Source of the DNA: Onchidella celtica
Taxonomy: Eukaryota > Mollusca > Gastropoda > Systellommatophora > Onchidiidae
Assembly: GCA_963931925.1 (NCBI GenBank)
Contig: OZ007570.1
Location: forward strand, 40,879,687 to 40,943,686
Length of the DNA: 64,000 nucleotides
Reading direction: 5' to 3'
The position numbers and the translations under genes are program-made. Under the pieces are notes generated by a model. The model was not told the origin of the DNA. It made no database searches and saw only the letters and a list, made by a program, of their open reading frames with translations. Shown here piece after piece: positions 54,102 to 64,000 of this stretch. Positions within the stretch are counted from its first letter, which is position 1, and every line of letters begins with the position of its first letter.

Positions 54102-54288
54102 AGCCCGGAATGCCACAGCTATTTGCTGCCAGCAAAATATACAAAAATATAAGAAATAGTGGCAGAAGCTGACTGTGTCTGACCGGGCTTAGTCTGATAG
54201 CGTCTAATCGGAGTTACCATGAAAACAATATCGGAAATTATGGTGTGCACTTCTTGTCTTCCAGCAGGTGACTATGCCATTCCGGGCT
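54102..54288. mobile_element. Inverted-repeat element, copy 1
   Basis: AGCCCGGAATG (54102-54112) and its exact inverse CATTCCGGGCT (54278-54288) bound about 187 bp. The left part (TTGCTGCCAGCAAAAT) and the right flank (AGTATGATACC) recur in the copy at 56968-57060, which supports a dispersed family. Confidence 0.5.
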
Positions 54289-54840
54289 AGTATGATACCT
54301 CCATAGGAGTGCAATCTTTCTGTAAACTAACCGACTGTATAATGTACGACGGTGCACGTTTTTTTTTTTTTTGTATGCGTGAGGTCTGGCTTGTCACTAA
54401 ACATCATGCATGCTCCAAACCAACCTTTCACCATGATGGTACACCGTGTGAAGCCGATCACTTCAGGAACGGATATTCCCGAAAACGGACGCCATAGTGA
54501 ACCGGTCGGACAAGGCTTAAGTCAATACACCTGATTTGTTAATACCCACAGGTGTCACTGTCGATCAGAACGAATGTTGTTTGACCGGCAGGTAGTGGCT
54601 GCTGCAGAGTGTACCTCTTATTTCAGTGAATTGTGGTAGCTTTGCATTTCGTGTAACCAATTTTAAAGTCTCGCTTGTGATACATTTCTTCACAGAAATA
54701 CTTTGATCAGTGCATTTAAAGCCACCCCCGGCACGCTGTTGGGGTAGTTATTCATTAGACTGCAAAATCTTTGTTATGTACAACGTAGATAGTATTCGTC
54801 AAGGATGTTGAATAGAAATGACTTTATTTTATGATTTCAG

Positions 54841-54992
54841 ATTTGTCAAGAAAAGGGCCCCTGCAGCCTGCCAGCCCCAGGCCCGGTGGGTTTAATACCT
54901 TGACCGACAGTCTAAGATTAGCAGCCAGTCGAGGTCAGCTGGAAACGGTAAAAGATTTACTGACTTCAGGGGCCACGTTTGAACCCGATCAG
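54841..54992 (+). CDS. Internal exon of an ankyrin-repeat protein
   Basis: A 152-bp exon between the acceptor ATGATTTCAG and the donor GTGAGA. The open frame encodes a Pro/Gly-rich lead (LSRKGPLQPASPRPGG) followed by TDSLRLAASRGQLETVKDLLTSGATFEPDQ. That is an ankyrin-type helix pair, with the AA-x-x-G-x-L-E-x-V-x-x-LL-x-x-GA pattern. It starts in a split codon and ends in phase 0. The rest of the repeat (D-x-x-G-x-TALH) would come from the next exon, not found in the window. The gene is not identified; ankyrin repeats mediate protein binding. The ATG at 54831 overlaps the acceptor and is not taken as the start. Confidence 0.75.
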
Positions 54993-55063
54993 GTGAGAGG
55001 ATGTCATAGTCCATATTTTCTGTAGCTCCTTTAACAAGGCAGGGACTCGCCGGGCGTTGTTTA

Positions 55064-55094
<31 letters not shown>

Positions 55095-56680
55095 CGCCGG
55101 CTGTCTTTCGTCTGTCAGCAGGTCTGCCTGCCAGTGTCTTTGTCTGTCTGTCCGCCTGTATCCATCCGTCCCTCTGTCTATCTTCTGTCTGTTTGCCAAT
55201 CTGTCTGTCTGTCGGTTTATTAATTTTGTATACCCGTCTGCCTCCCACTTTGTGTCCGCGTCTGCCTGTCAATCAGTGATGCTGCCCGTCGTCAGTTTAA
55301 AAAAAAAAATTAATTTCTATCTGTTAATTTATCTTTCTGTCTTTTTTTAATCTGTCTATTAATCTGTCCTTTTGTTTGCTTCACTTTTTAAATAACTTCT
55401 TGCGAATTATTATTATTCTCTCATGTTGGTTACACCATTCAGTTTGACTGGCATGTCCAGTTTTCTCCTCTTTGTTCACCTTTGGTTATGCCAAGACTTA
55501 TGTCCCATCCTTTCGGTTTCTTTGCTTTGATCACCTCCCCAGCAAAGATTCATCCACTGTAGCATAACCAGTTAACTATAACCTTAGTTATGATCTTTCT
55601 GCTCATCTGTAGGTTCCCGTTTTAAAGTCTGTCTATCTTCGTAATAATGTTTTGGCCATTGTTTCTGTGGCAAAGGCATCCCCTCTGACAGCCACATGAA
55701 TCTCCAGTATTTTCACATTTCAGTTGTTGTTACGGTCGAGGCATGTCATTTGTCGGGCATTCATGTTGACAGTCAAGGAGATTTACACTGTTGTGCTAAA
55801 CCATGACCTAGCGTCGGTGCGGCAGGAAAGAAAATCGCCCGTGACATTGAAGTCCCTGTATATTCTGTCTACATTTTTATTTGGCCTTGTTATCCATTGA
55901 CATTGAAGCTTACTTAGGGATGTTTCTACCCCACCCCCACCCCCTGCCCCAAATATATTTTTGTATCTTTTTAGGGAAGACAATGCATTTTCGACATAGC
56001 TTACTTGTGAATTTCAGATGAAACTTTTGGATCAGCCAGATCATCAGTGACATGGATGAACTGTATCTAATATAGACTCCTTAAAAGTCATACCTTTTGA
56101 AGTTTAAGGCCCTGAAAGCATCAGACCTTTCTAAATAGGAGGCTGTGAAAGAACTACTTGAGTTACACTTAAGGCTCTTGAAGCACATAATGACTTTCTA
56201 AATATAAGGTTCTGAAAGTATCATAGCTGTCACAATGCTCTGACAGCTGTCTCAATGTTAAACTTTTAAAATATCACGACTGCCTTAGGACGTGGCTGTA
56301 AAAATTTCCCATAATGATTTTAAGGCCTCAAGGCTTTGAAACGGCTGCCATAACAAACTTTTCGCCACCCCAACTTATTTGTTATTAAAAAGAAAGATTT
56401 TGATGACAATCCTGGGCTGGGCAACATCAGGGCGAATTACGTTTTCTGATGTCGATACCTGATAAGTATAGTGTAGCGAATGCATTTGTTACTGATTTAC
56501 TAATGAGTCTGAACCGCGTGTACCGACTAGTGTAATTAATTCTATCCACGTAGATAATCAGTGGTGTGGGGGGAAACCCATCCAGTTCACTGGCTGGCGG
56601 CTATTTGTGAATCAATAGGCCTACGTCTGTTTATCGGTTACCGGCATTAATAATCACGTTTTTCATTGACTGTGGCTGTA
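54993..56680 (+). other. Intron of the ankyrin gene with TCTG repeats
   Basis: Degenerate (TCTG)n lies at about 55060-55215, with further TCTGT-rich DNA to about 55370. No further exon of the ankyrin protein was recognised. Confidence 0.5.
55064..55215. repeat. Degenerate (TCTG)n microsatellite
   Basis: TCTG units interspersed with CC-bearing variants; the Cys/Ser-rich open frame here is a by-product. Confidence 0.9.
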
Positions 56681-56683
56681 TTA

Positions 56684-56901
56684 GGCTGGTGACACACTGA
56701 GGCAAGTCTTGTTTTGGCTCGGGTACAATGTGAGGCGTGAACTGTGCAGTTAAACGGGGCCTGGCGCATCAGTGAGACCGAAACAAGTCTGTCTCGGGCG
56801 CGTCAAAACTTGTCTTGAGTCAGCTAGCGGATAGAGAGACTTCGCGCTCAGAGTCAACATGGACGCAAACAGGCTTGACTCAGTGTGCCAGTAACCTTGG
56901 C
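56684..56901. mobile_element. PIF/Harbinger-like MITE with TTA duplication
   Basis: TTA at 56681-56683 and 56902-56904 flank 218 bp. The left end GGCTGGTGACACACTGAG and the right end read inward (GCCAAGGTTACTGGCACACTGAG) share a block ACACTGAG(G/T)CAAG plus the GGT element. The 3-bp TWA target and G-starting inverted ends fit PIF/Harbinger. Non-coding, so non-autonomous. Confidence 0.55.
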
Positions 56902-56967
56902 TTAACTTAAATCGTGTATTGAAGAGGGGGTGGGGGGGGGGGAGGTTAGCCTAAGGTAGTTATACTA

Positions 56968-57060
56968 AGCCCGGAATGTCACAGCCAGTTGCTGCCAGCA
57001 AAATGTACACCCAAGAAATCATGGCAGCAGTTGATTGCACCGTTCCTGGCCAAGTATGAT
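56968..57060. mobile_element. Inverted-repeat element, copy 2 (shorter)
   Basis: Starts with the same AGCCCGGAATG as 54102 and shares the TTGCTGCCAGCAAAAT block, ending CAAGTATGATA. The right inverted end is degenerate (GTTCCTGGCC), and about 90 bp present in copy 1 are missing. Confidence 0.45.
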
Positions 57061-58710
57061 ACCCCCCAACCCCCTTTTTTGCCTTTTCTTTGCGTATCAC
57101 TGGCTGCAAAATAACGTTGGTATGCATGAATTTTGGAATCAGCTGAGTTTTCTTCGAGTTTCTCCGCCAAATACTGAACACTGATAAAACCAAATCTTGA
57201 ACATTGAGGAAAACAAGCAACTTAGGAGAAACGCCCGTAATCTTCAAAGTTGATTTTCCAAGAACAAGAGAAAATATTTCTGATTAAAAAAAAAAAACAA
57301 CGGTCGCCTTTTTTCCGAACAGTTTTTAACGTCTGTTTTATACATGCCGCAAAAAACAATACACATTAATGCCTACGACATGTTATGATGGTGTGGCAAT
57401 GATTATTTACCCTCGGTTTGAGACGTATAGTTATTTATTAGACTTTGTTTTAAATAGTTTCATTTATCTCATATAGCCTAATTGTTTTATCTTCGTGTCA
57501 CTGAATTATAATATAATACACATGTATAGGCCGAGGTATATTACCATATTGGATATTGGAGCAGAGTTTATTTCCGAACCACAGATAAATAACACTTTCG
57601 ACATCATGACAATATTATTATTTGAATTAAAGTTTCAGCACTTTCAACAAGTACAGAAATGTGGATAAGTGATTTCCCCCCCCCCCACCCCCCACACACA
57701 CACACACCTACACACATAGTAATAATCAGTTAAATCCGAGGTCGCACAGTTATGAGAGATCACTTTCTCTGTCCAAGCAAAGGTTTGTTGACACAATTTA
57801 CCCAATTCACCGAGTACTCCGGTACCTCCTGACACATCAGTGTCACACCAAGAGTTTGTTTACTTTACTTTACTCTTCGACAAAACATGGGGGATTCTCC
57901 GGGGACGTAGAGAACACGGCTGGGATGGCAATGAAAAGTTTTGACTAGAATCTAAGAGTGGAAATTAATGCTTGTAAATGATTTTCTGAAAAGTAGCACA
58001 GACCTAGCGCTTTTCAAGTTCGGAAATTTGCAGCACCAATGCATTGTGGTGTACAGTTTGTAGATTTTTTTATCCTCGTAGCGTTTTTTTTTTTTTCAAG
58101 TGATAAATTTACACGCGTCATATTCACACTATATGAGTGATAATTCATATTTTCAGACAAAACTGGAATGATTTCGACGCATTTGATAATCACTGATCTG
58201 TCTTGATTACAGATGTGGCTGATCCAATATGCCTGAAATTTTGGTTTGTTATGGTTATGATAGCTTCGACTAAAAATCTCCACATTGTACCGTGTAGGCA
58301 GGCATGTGCCCCTAAAATCCTTGGTTTAAAACAATTCATGTACGTCCCACGCTGGACGACTAGATTCAGTAGACCATCAGTCTCACCTCCACCAACCTCC
58401 TCTTCAAAGAGGGCGGGGGCTCTAGCTCCGCCTTCTGATTCATGCAGTTCTCTCTACTTTGTTGTTGTCGAATCTTCAGTCTCTGGTCTGGTCCTGAATG
58501 TTATTGCACCGGCCTTTCTTTAAAAAAGAGACATCGAGTCTTTTAAGTTGTGAGAAACATCCGTAAATACCTGCTTGTTCTAATTATGATAGAGTCAAAT
58601 CAGATTGAATAAAGAAGAAACCTTTTTAAGGTTTACTCGTTCATGGTGGTGATTTATGGAGAGTGATGCCGTTTCTGAATGAGTGCTCTCTACTAAAATT
58701 ATGTGTCTGC
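57061..58710. other. Gene-free stretch
   Basis: Contains C-runs with (CA)n at about 57677-57716. The frame 58203-58523 follows an AG but shows no known domain, so it is not called as an exon. Confidence 0.45.
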
Positions 58711-61701
58711 AAATACCTCACTAGCATCTGCACCTGTAGATTCAATGAAGGACAATGGACAAAGCCGAAAGGACTCCACTGGCCCGACTGCTCCTTCATC
58801 AAACAAGAGTGCCCAGGTTACAATGGAGATGAGGCGATACAGACTGCACATACTTGGAGTTAGCGAGACCCGCTGGATACAGTCCGGACTGAAACAACTT
58901 AATTCTGGGGAAAAGATTTTGTATTCTGGAAGGGAGGACAAAAAGCATACAGAAGGAGTAGCGATCATTTTGAGCAAGCACGCCCAGAGGTCACTGAGGG
59001 GATGGGAACCCTACGGAAGGAGAATTATATTGGCATCATTTACTACAAAGAACAAGAACATCAACATGAACATTGTGCAGATATACGCCCCAACAAATGA
59101 AGCAACCGATGAGGACAAGGACGATTTCTACAACCAGCTTCAGGAAATAGTTGACACATTGCCAAGAAAAGATGTGAACATTATAATGGGAGACGCCAAT
59201 GCCAAGATAGGACAGGACAATACAGGGTATGAGGACATTATGGGGTGCAATGGTTTGGGACAAATGAATGAGAATGGAGAGCGGTTTGCAAGTTTCTGCG
59301 CATTTAACAGCTATGTGATTGGAGGTTCAGTATTCCCACACAAGAGGATCCATAAGGCCACTTGGATTTCACCGGATGGAGTAACTGAAAACCAGATTGA
59401 CCACTTTTGCATCACCCGACGATTCAGACGCTCACTGGAGGATGTCATAGTACAGAGAGGAGCTGATGTTGGATCTGACCATCACATGCTGCTGGCAAGA
59501 CTCAAACTCCGCCTCAAGAAACAAGGTACCAGAGCAGGAACAAAGAGGAGAAAGTTTCAAGTGAGCCTTCTGGATGGAGACAAGAAGGAAGAGTTCCAGC
59601 TGACACTGAGGAATAGATTCAAACCCCTTGTTGACCTCGAAGAGACAGTAGATTTGGAGACTCACTGGGCTAAGGTAAAAGGAGTATTTACATCGACATG
59701 TCAGGATGTTCTTGGGGAAAAGAAAGTGGAACACAAGGAATGGATCAGTCAAAAATCACTGGACTTGATAAGGATAAGAAGAGACCTAAAAGAACGGGTA
59801 AATGCAAGTCGTACAAGAAGCTCAAGAGTTGGTAACCAGGAAGAGTACCGAGCATCAGCTAAAGAGGTCAAAAAATCAATTAAAAAAGACAAAGAGGAGT
59901 TCATAGGAATGTTAGCAGAGAAAGCAGAGAAGGCAGCAACAGGAGGACACACGAGGATCCTCTACCAGACTACAAAGACTCTTGCTGGAAAATATGGAAA
60001 ACCGGAAGTTCCTGTCAAGGATTGCAACAGGAAGGCTATTTTTGGAAAGGAAGCTCAGGCAAAAAGATGGATAGAACATTTTAGTAGCCTCTTGAACAGA
60101 CCTCCACCAAGCAACCCACCCGACATTCTACCCGCAAGAAATGATTTACCGATCAGTTGCGACCCTCCGACTAAAGCAGAGATTAATGATGCCATAAAGC
60201 AGTTAAATCGAGGCAAGGCAGCTGGACCAGACCAGATCCCACCAGAGGCGCTGAAGGCAGATGCTGCTGGGGCTGCAGAGGATCTGCACTCACTATTCTC
60301 GAGGATTTGGATCGGAGGCAAGTTTCCAAAGGACTGGAAGGAAGGACACCTCGTGAAGCTTCCAAAAAAAGGGGACCTCAGCAATTGTAGTAACTACAGA
60401 GGAATCACACTTCTCTCCATCCCAGGAAAGGTTTTCAATCGGATTATTCTCAAGCGAATACAGAATGCAACAGACCCAAAACTTCGTGAGGAGCAAGCTG
60501 GTTTCAGGAGTAATCGATCAACCACCGACCAGATCGCCACGCTGAGAATTATAGTAGAGCAGTCGTTAGAGTGGAACTCCCAACTGATAGTGAACTTCCT
60601 TGACTACGAGAAGGCCTTTGATAGCATCGATAGAGAAACGCTGTGGAGAATATTGAGACATTATGGAATCCCAGAGAAGATGGTGAATCTTATCAAGAGC
60701 ATGTATGAGGGGACAAGTTGCAGAGTCGTACACGATGGTGAGCTTACTGACAGCTTTGATATCAAGACTGGTGTTAGGCAGGGTTGTTTGCTGTCCCCAT
60801 TTCTGTTTATTCTGGTGATTGATTGGCTTATGAAAGAAACCACCAATGGAGGAAGAAATGGCATACAATGGACCCCATGGACACAGCTGGACGATCTAGA
60901 TTTTGCAGATGACTTGGCACTATTGTCGCACACACACGACCAGATGCAAGCAAAGACTACAGCTCTAAACAAAATTTCAGAATCTATTGGATTGAGGATA
61001 CATCCTGCGAAGTCGAAGGTCCTAAAAATTGTTGCACCCCCAAGCGAACAAGTCAAAGTAGGAGATCAACCACTGGAAGATGTAGAGTCCTTCTGCTATC
61101 TTGGTAGTATCATTGACAATAAGGGAGGAACAGAGGCAGAAGTCAAAGCACGAATTGGAAAGGCACAGGCAGCTTTCACGTCCTTAAGCAAGATTTGGAG
61201 AACCAAGGATATATCTCTAAAAACAAAGCTGAGGATATTCAACTCGAACGTGAAGTCAGTCCTGTTGTATGGATGTGAGACTTGGAATGCGTCCCAGGCC
61301 TGCATAAAGAGAATCCAAGTTTTCATCAACAGATGTTTGAGGAAGCTACTTAAGATCAGATGGACAGACAAGGTCAGCAATGAAATTGTTTGGAAAAGAA
61401 CAAGACAGAGCCCAGTCAGAGAGGAAATTGGTAGGAGGCGATGGAGATGGATCGGCCACACTCTCAGGAGGCCAGGAAACAGCATCGCGAAGAAGGTATT
61501 GGATTGGAATCCCCAGGGCAAGAGATCAAGAGGAAGGCCGCGCGGAACGTGGAGAAGAGCCAGAGAAAATGATGTGCAACGAAACGGAAAGACTTGGAAT
61601 AATGTAAAGAGGCTGGCCCATGATAGAGAGGGATGGAAAGTGTTTGTTGGTGGCCTATACCCTGATCCAGGGTGAGAAAGGCAATGATGAAATACCTCAC
61701 T
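58711..61701 (+). mobile_element. RTE-like LINE, copy B, with 12-bp target duplication
   Basis: AAATACCTCACT at 58711-58722 and 61690-61701 brackets 58723-61689 (2967 bp). It is nearly identical to copy A (28926-31975), starts about 25 bp further inside at the 5' end and shares the same 3' tail in shorter form. The target site differs from that of A, so this is an independent insertion and not a segmental duplication. Confidence 0.92.
58745..61675 (+). CDS. Endonuclease-RT of LINE copy B (endonuclease motif 1 deleted)
   Basis: 976 residues from ATG 58745 (MKDNGQS). Against copy A it lacks 17 codons, covering LRIASWN through YEAGK, in frame at 58804/58805, between short AAG repeats. This removes the first endonuclease motif with its metal-binding Asn, so the endonuclease should be inactive. 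The reverse transcriptase is complete, with FADD near residue 719. About 17 substitutions separate A and B by eye, many conservative. The frame stayed open, so the deletion is recent or the copy moved with help in trans. Confidence 0.94.
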   Translation: MKDNGQSRKDSTGPTAPSSNKSAQVTMEMRRYRLHILGVSETRWIQSGLKQLNSGEKILYSGREDKKHTEGVAIILSKHAQRSLRGWEPYGRRIILASFTTKNKNINMNIVQIYAPTNEATDEDKDDFYNQLQEIVDTLPRKDVNIIMGDANAKIGQDNTGYEDIMGCNGLGQMNENGERFASFCAFNSYVIGGSVFPHKRIHKATWISPDGVTENQIDHFCITRRFRRSLEDVIVQRGADVGSDHHMLLARLKLRLKKQGTRAGTKRRKFQVSLLDGDKKEEFQLTLRNRFKPLVDLEETVDLETHWAKVKGVFTSTCQDVLGEKKVEHKEWISQKSLDLIRIRRDLKERVNASRTRSSRVGNQEEYRASAKEVKKSIKKDKEEFIGMLAEKAEKAATGGHTRILYQTTKTLAGKYGKPEVPVKDCNRKAIFGKEAQAKRWIEHFSSLLNRPPPSNPPDILPARNDLPISCDPPTKAEINDAIKQLNRGKAAGPDQIPPEALKADAAGAAEDLHSLFSRIWIGGKFPKDWKEGHLVKLPKKGDLSNCSNYRGITLLSIPGKVFNRIILKRIQNATDPKLREEQAGFRSNRSTTDQIATLRIIVEQSLEWNSQLIVNFLDYEKAFDSIDRETLWRILRHYGIPEKMVNLIKSMYEGTSCRVVHDGELTDSFDIKTGVRQGCLLSPFLFILVIDWLMKETTNGGRNGIQWTPWTQLDDLDFADDLALLSHTHDQMQAKTTALNKISESIGLRIHPAKSKVLKIVAPPSEQVKVGDQPLEDVESFCYLGSIIDNKGGTEAEVKARIGKAQAAFTSLSKIWRTKDISLKTKLRIFNSNVKSVLLYGCETWNASQACIKRIQVFINRCLRKLLKIRWTDKVSNEIVWKRTRQSPVREEIGRRRWRWIGHTLRRPGNSIAKKVLDWNPQGKRSRGRPRGTWRRARENDVQRNGKTWNNVKRLAHDREGWKVFVGGLYPDPG

Positions 61702-64000
61702 GCGAAGTGAGTAACTCCAACTACCAAGCACTCTTCACTCATAACAATACACCACACTAATGATGTCGTTGTAACCAATAGTGAAATGAATTCATTGTGG
61801 TGTTCACGCCCCTTAATTTTCTCTGCCGCCAGCATTTAGTCTAGGGCAGAAAGAAGAAATCATGACTGTTATTAAGTCTGTGCAGACACGCCGGGGGAGA
61901 CATTAAAGCTAAGGCTTCCGCTTCACAATCGATAGAATGCCTTAGTTTGCAGACTGCACGTATTAAATCATGGCAGATCGATGTATATAGCGCGTAATGG
62001 TTATACTGTGTGAGTGGGGGGAAGAAGGGCTGTTTTTATATCGGTGGATGAATGATGATTATGGTAAAGACGATTGATTAATAACAGATCGATCGATCGG
62101 TAATCATTTTTTTTTTTTGTGCTCTTATTTAATTAGTCTCCCCCTTTTTGGGGGGTGGGGTGGGGCGTCTTGGACAAGATTGTTTTCAGTGTGATCAAAT
62201 CTTAAATTTGGTGGCTAAGAGGAATGATGGAAGTTTTTACCGTCTGCTAAGAACATTATTTATACGTCTTCATCTCAGTAATTTGTTGAATGCGATCAAG
62301 CCGTTGCTAAATAAAGATAAAGGAAAAGATGTGGGCAAAAAAGTTCACTCTCACGGTTCAGGGCAGGGGTATTAACAAATTTGTGTGGAAAAGAATTATA
62401 CTTTGTGGCTGGAAATGAGGTAGCACAAATTATATTTCATAATCGAGTATTCAGAATTCTAACCAGAGTGGAGAATCAAATAAATGCCCAAGATCATGAT
62501 AATGTTCCTACTGAATAGGAAAGAGGAGGTTCTCTGAATTCAAATCGTCGGTCTTCAACAAAGTTCAGTTATAAAGGTACTCCATGCCATCTTGTGTGTA
62601 TTCGGATAAAGGACGCACTTGACTGGCCCCGGTGAGGACGAGCGACAACCTAAGAACTTCGAGAATGCAGAGTACATGAAATTTCTCTGTTGTCATGTGT
62701 TTATTGAGAAAGGACTATTAATTCATTCGCCCTGTTGTTCAAGGTCGCCCTGTTTCAGCCGTCCACCCCCTCACTTGCCCCAGCAGAAACACACTTACTT
62801 AATATTAATTATTTAAAGTTTTATAAGCTCGCATTCTTTGTTTCTTTTTTTCCACCATCGTTTATATGAAGGATTTTAGATTGCTTTTCCAAGTTTTCCC
62901 CCCCCCCCCCTCGGTTATGTGTTGACATTGAGTAGAGTGCCCGAACCGGAATTCTTTTTTCTTAATGTGTGTGTGTGTGCGGGAGGTGACTGGGCTCAAT
63001 GTCAGCTATTTTGATTGTTGCCCTTGGAGAGAGAGAGAGGACAGAAATTTATCTGTGGAATGATTCCAACACAAAAGGTGCAGTTTGTTTACTGCGCCAA
63101 GTGTGCTAGGTTTTCTAATTTTAAAACTGACGAAAGCAGCTACATTCATGGTGAAGTAATGTTTGAAGTGAAACACAGTTAGAACCTACATTGTACATGA
63201 ATACCATGCTGGTGCAGTTGAACGGAACATAACCTACTTTGTCTTTCAAGCATTCACCTATTTTTATACAGCTTTTTAAGAGCGATTCACGTGAAAGAGC
63301 TGAAGGGGGCAGAAGGGAGAAGGAATATCTCAATGAAAAATTCTGGTTCCGAGCCGTTGTTTTATCTTTGCATGTCAGAGTGCAGATTAGCAAAAAGAAC
63401 TGCATTACCGTGTTGAATGGAGATTATCATTACGATGTGGTAATGTAAATACTGAAGTTGTGGAATTAAACGGTTATTTTGCCCACATTCCACAGAAATG
63501 ACATAATATTTTGTTGTTAACATCGCGAAGAAATTCATTTCAAAACGTTTAAAGAAAATACTGATGATTTGATCGACTTTAATCCAGTTTCTGCTTATTG
63601 TCATAAGAACCTGAATGTACATGGACCTAGCCGAGACCTAGAATGGACTGACAGGGCCACTGAGTTCATCTCTCAACATGGGGCGTGCGAAGTGGATTAT
63701 CCAGAACATAGAAAAACACGTTAGAGGAAGAAGCCCATGACTGTCAAAGGGGATTTGCCTAAATGTTTTGTGAATAATGACTGGAGTTTTAGACCAGTTT
63801 CCCTTATTCATACTACATTGTCATGTACATCTATTGAGCAGAGCCGCTTGAGCGTAGTATAAGAGTAATAAGACGTAAACAATCGTATGTCATTGTCCAG
63901 TGACAGTTTGCAGCGACGTCCATCTCGGTTTTAAAAAAAGGATGAAGTATTGCCCTGTCAACTCTCCCTAAATAATCAGGAGAATAAAAGACGGCAGTTT
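61702..64000. other. Gene-free right end of window
   Basis: Contains a T-run near 62107, a C-run near 62899-62910, (GT)n at about 62966-62978 and a short (GA)n near 63029. The short frames 62148-62375 and 63239-63448 have no recognised domains. Confidence 0.45.

Noticed and set aside
55057-55350. Cys/Ser-rich frame resembling a toxin-like peptide
   Set aside because: Produced by the TCTG microsatellite; the spacing follows the repeat unit and there is no signal-peptide or mature-peptide structure.
58203-58523. Possible exon after TTGATTACAG
   Set aside because: No known domain, no good donor tied to a conserved segment, and the composition looks random.

Overview
This is a eukaryotic, AT-rich window with spliced genes, long gene-free DNA, many simple repeats and several kinds of transposon. 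The conserved exons, the endonuclease/reverse-transcriptase LINEs of a type common in molluscs, and the recurrent palindrome ACATGTACATGT suggest a lophotrochozoan animal, most likely a mollusc (gastropod). That placement is inference.

Layout. 1-835 is the end of a piggyBac-type DNA transposon (minus strand, running off the left edge), inserted in an intron. 928-9418 holds 15 exons on the plus strand encoding the last ~541 residues of RNA polymerase III subunit RPC2 (POLR3B), including an 18-nt micro-exon; all intron phases join consistently to a TAG stop. 9589-10561 is a second piggyBac-type element, deleted and broken, just downstream of the stop codon. From about 10.6 to 54.8 kb I found no host exon. 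That stretch is intergenic or very long intronic DNA with microsatellites, G/C homopolymers, small inverted-repeat elements and large retroelements. A single convincing exon of an unidentified ankyrin-repeat protein lies at 54841-54992 (+). No exon was recognised after it.

Retroelements. (1) 24985-27897 (-) is a short Gypsy-type LTR element. It has 399-bp LTRs differing at only two sites by eye, an AGTAC target duplication and an intact Gag-protease ORF, but most of pol is missing. (2) 28926-31975 and 58723-61689 (+) are two nearly identical RTE-like LINEs with intact ORFs and target duplications; the second lost 51 nt that encode the first endonuclease motif. (3) 45571-49524 (+) is a different LINE with a 15-bp target duplication and a 1043-residue ORF. 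Its first endonuclease motif lies upstream of the first ATG and behind in-frame stops.

Smaller elements. Candidates include a THAP-coding element with terminal inverted repeats (41894-42323), a PIF/Harbinger-like MITE with a TTA duplication (56684-56901), a hAT-like MITE (15974-16141), a foldback element (20618-20863), a two-copy inverted-repeat family (54102-54288 and 56968-57060) and tRNA-derived SINE heads near 20.9 and 32.6 kb.

How it works together: only POLR3B and the ankyrin exon look like host coding sequence. The rest is mobile-element history. The low divergence of the LTRs and of the LINE pair suggests some of it is recent. I found no operon, CRISPR array, rRNA or intact tRNA gene, and no convincing new multi-gene system.
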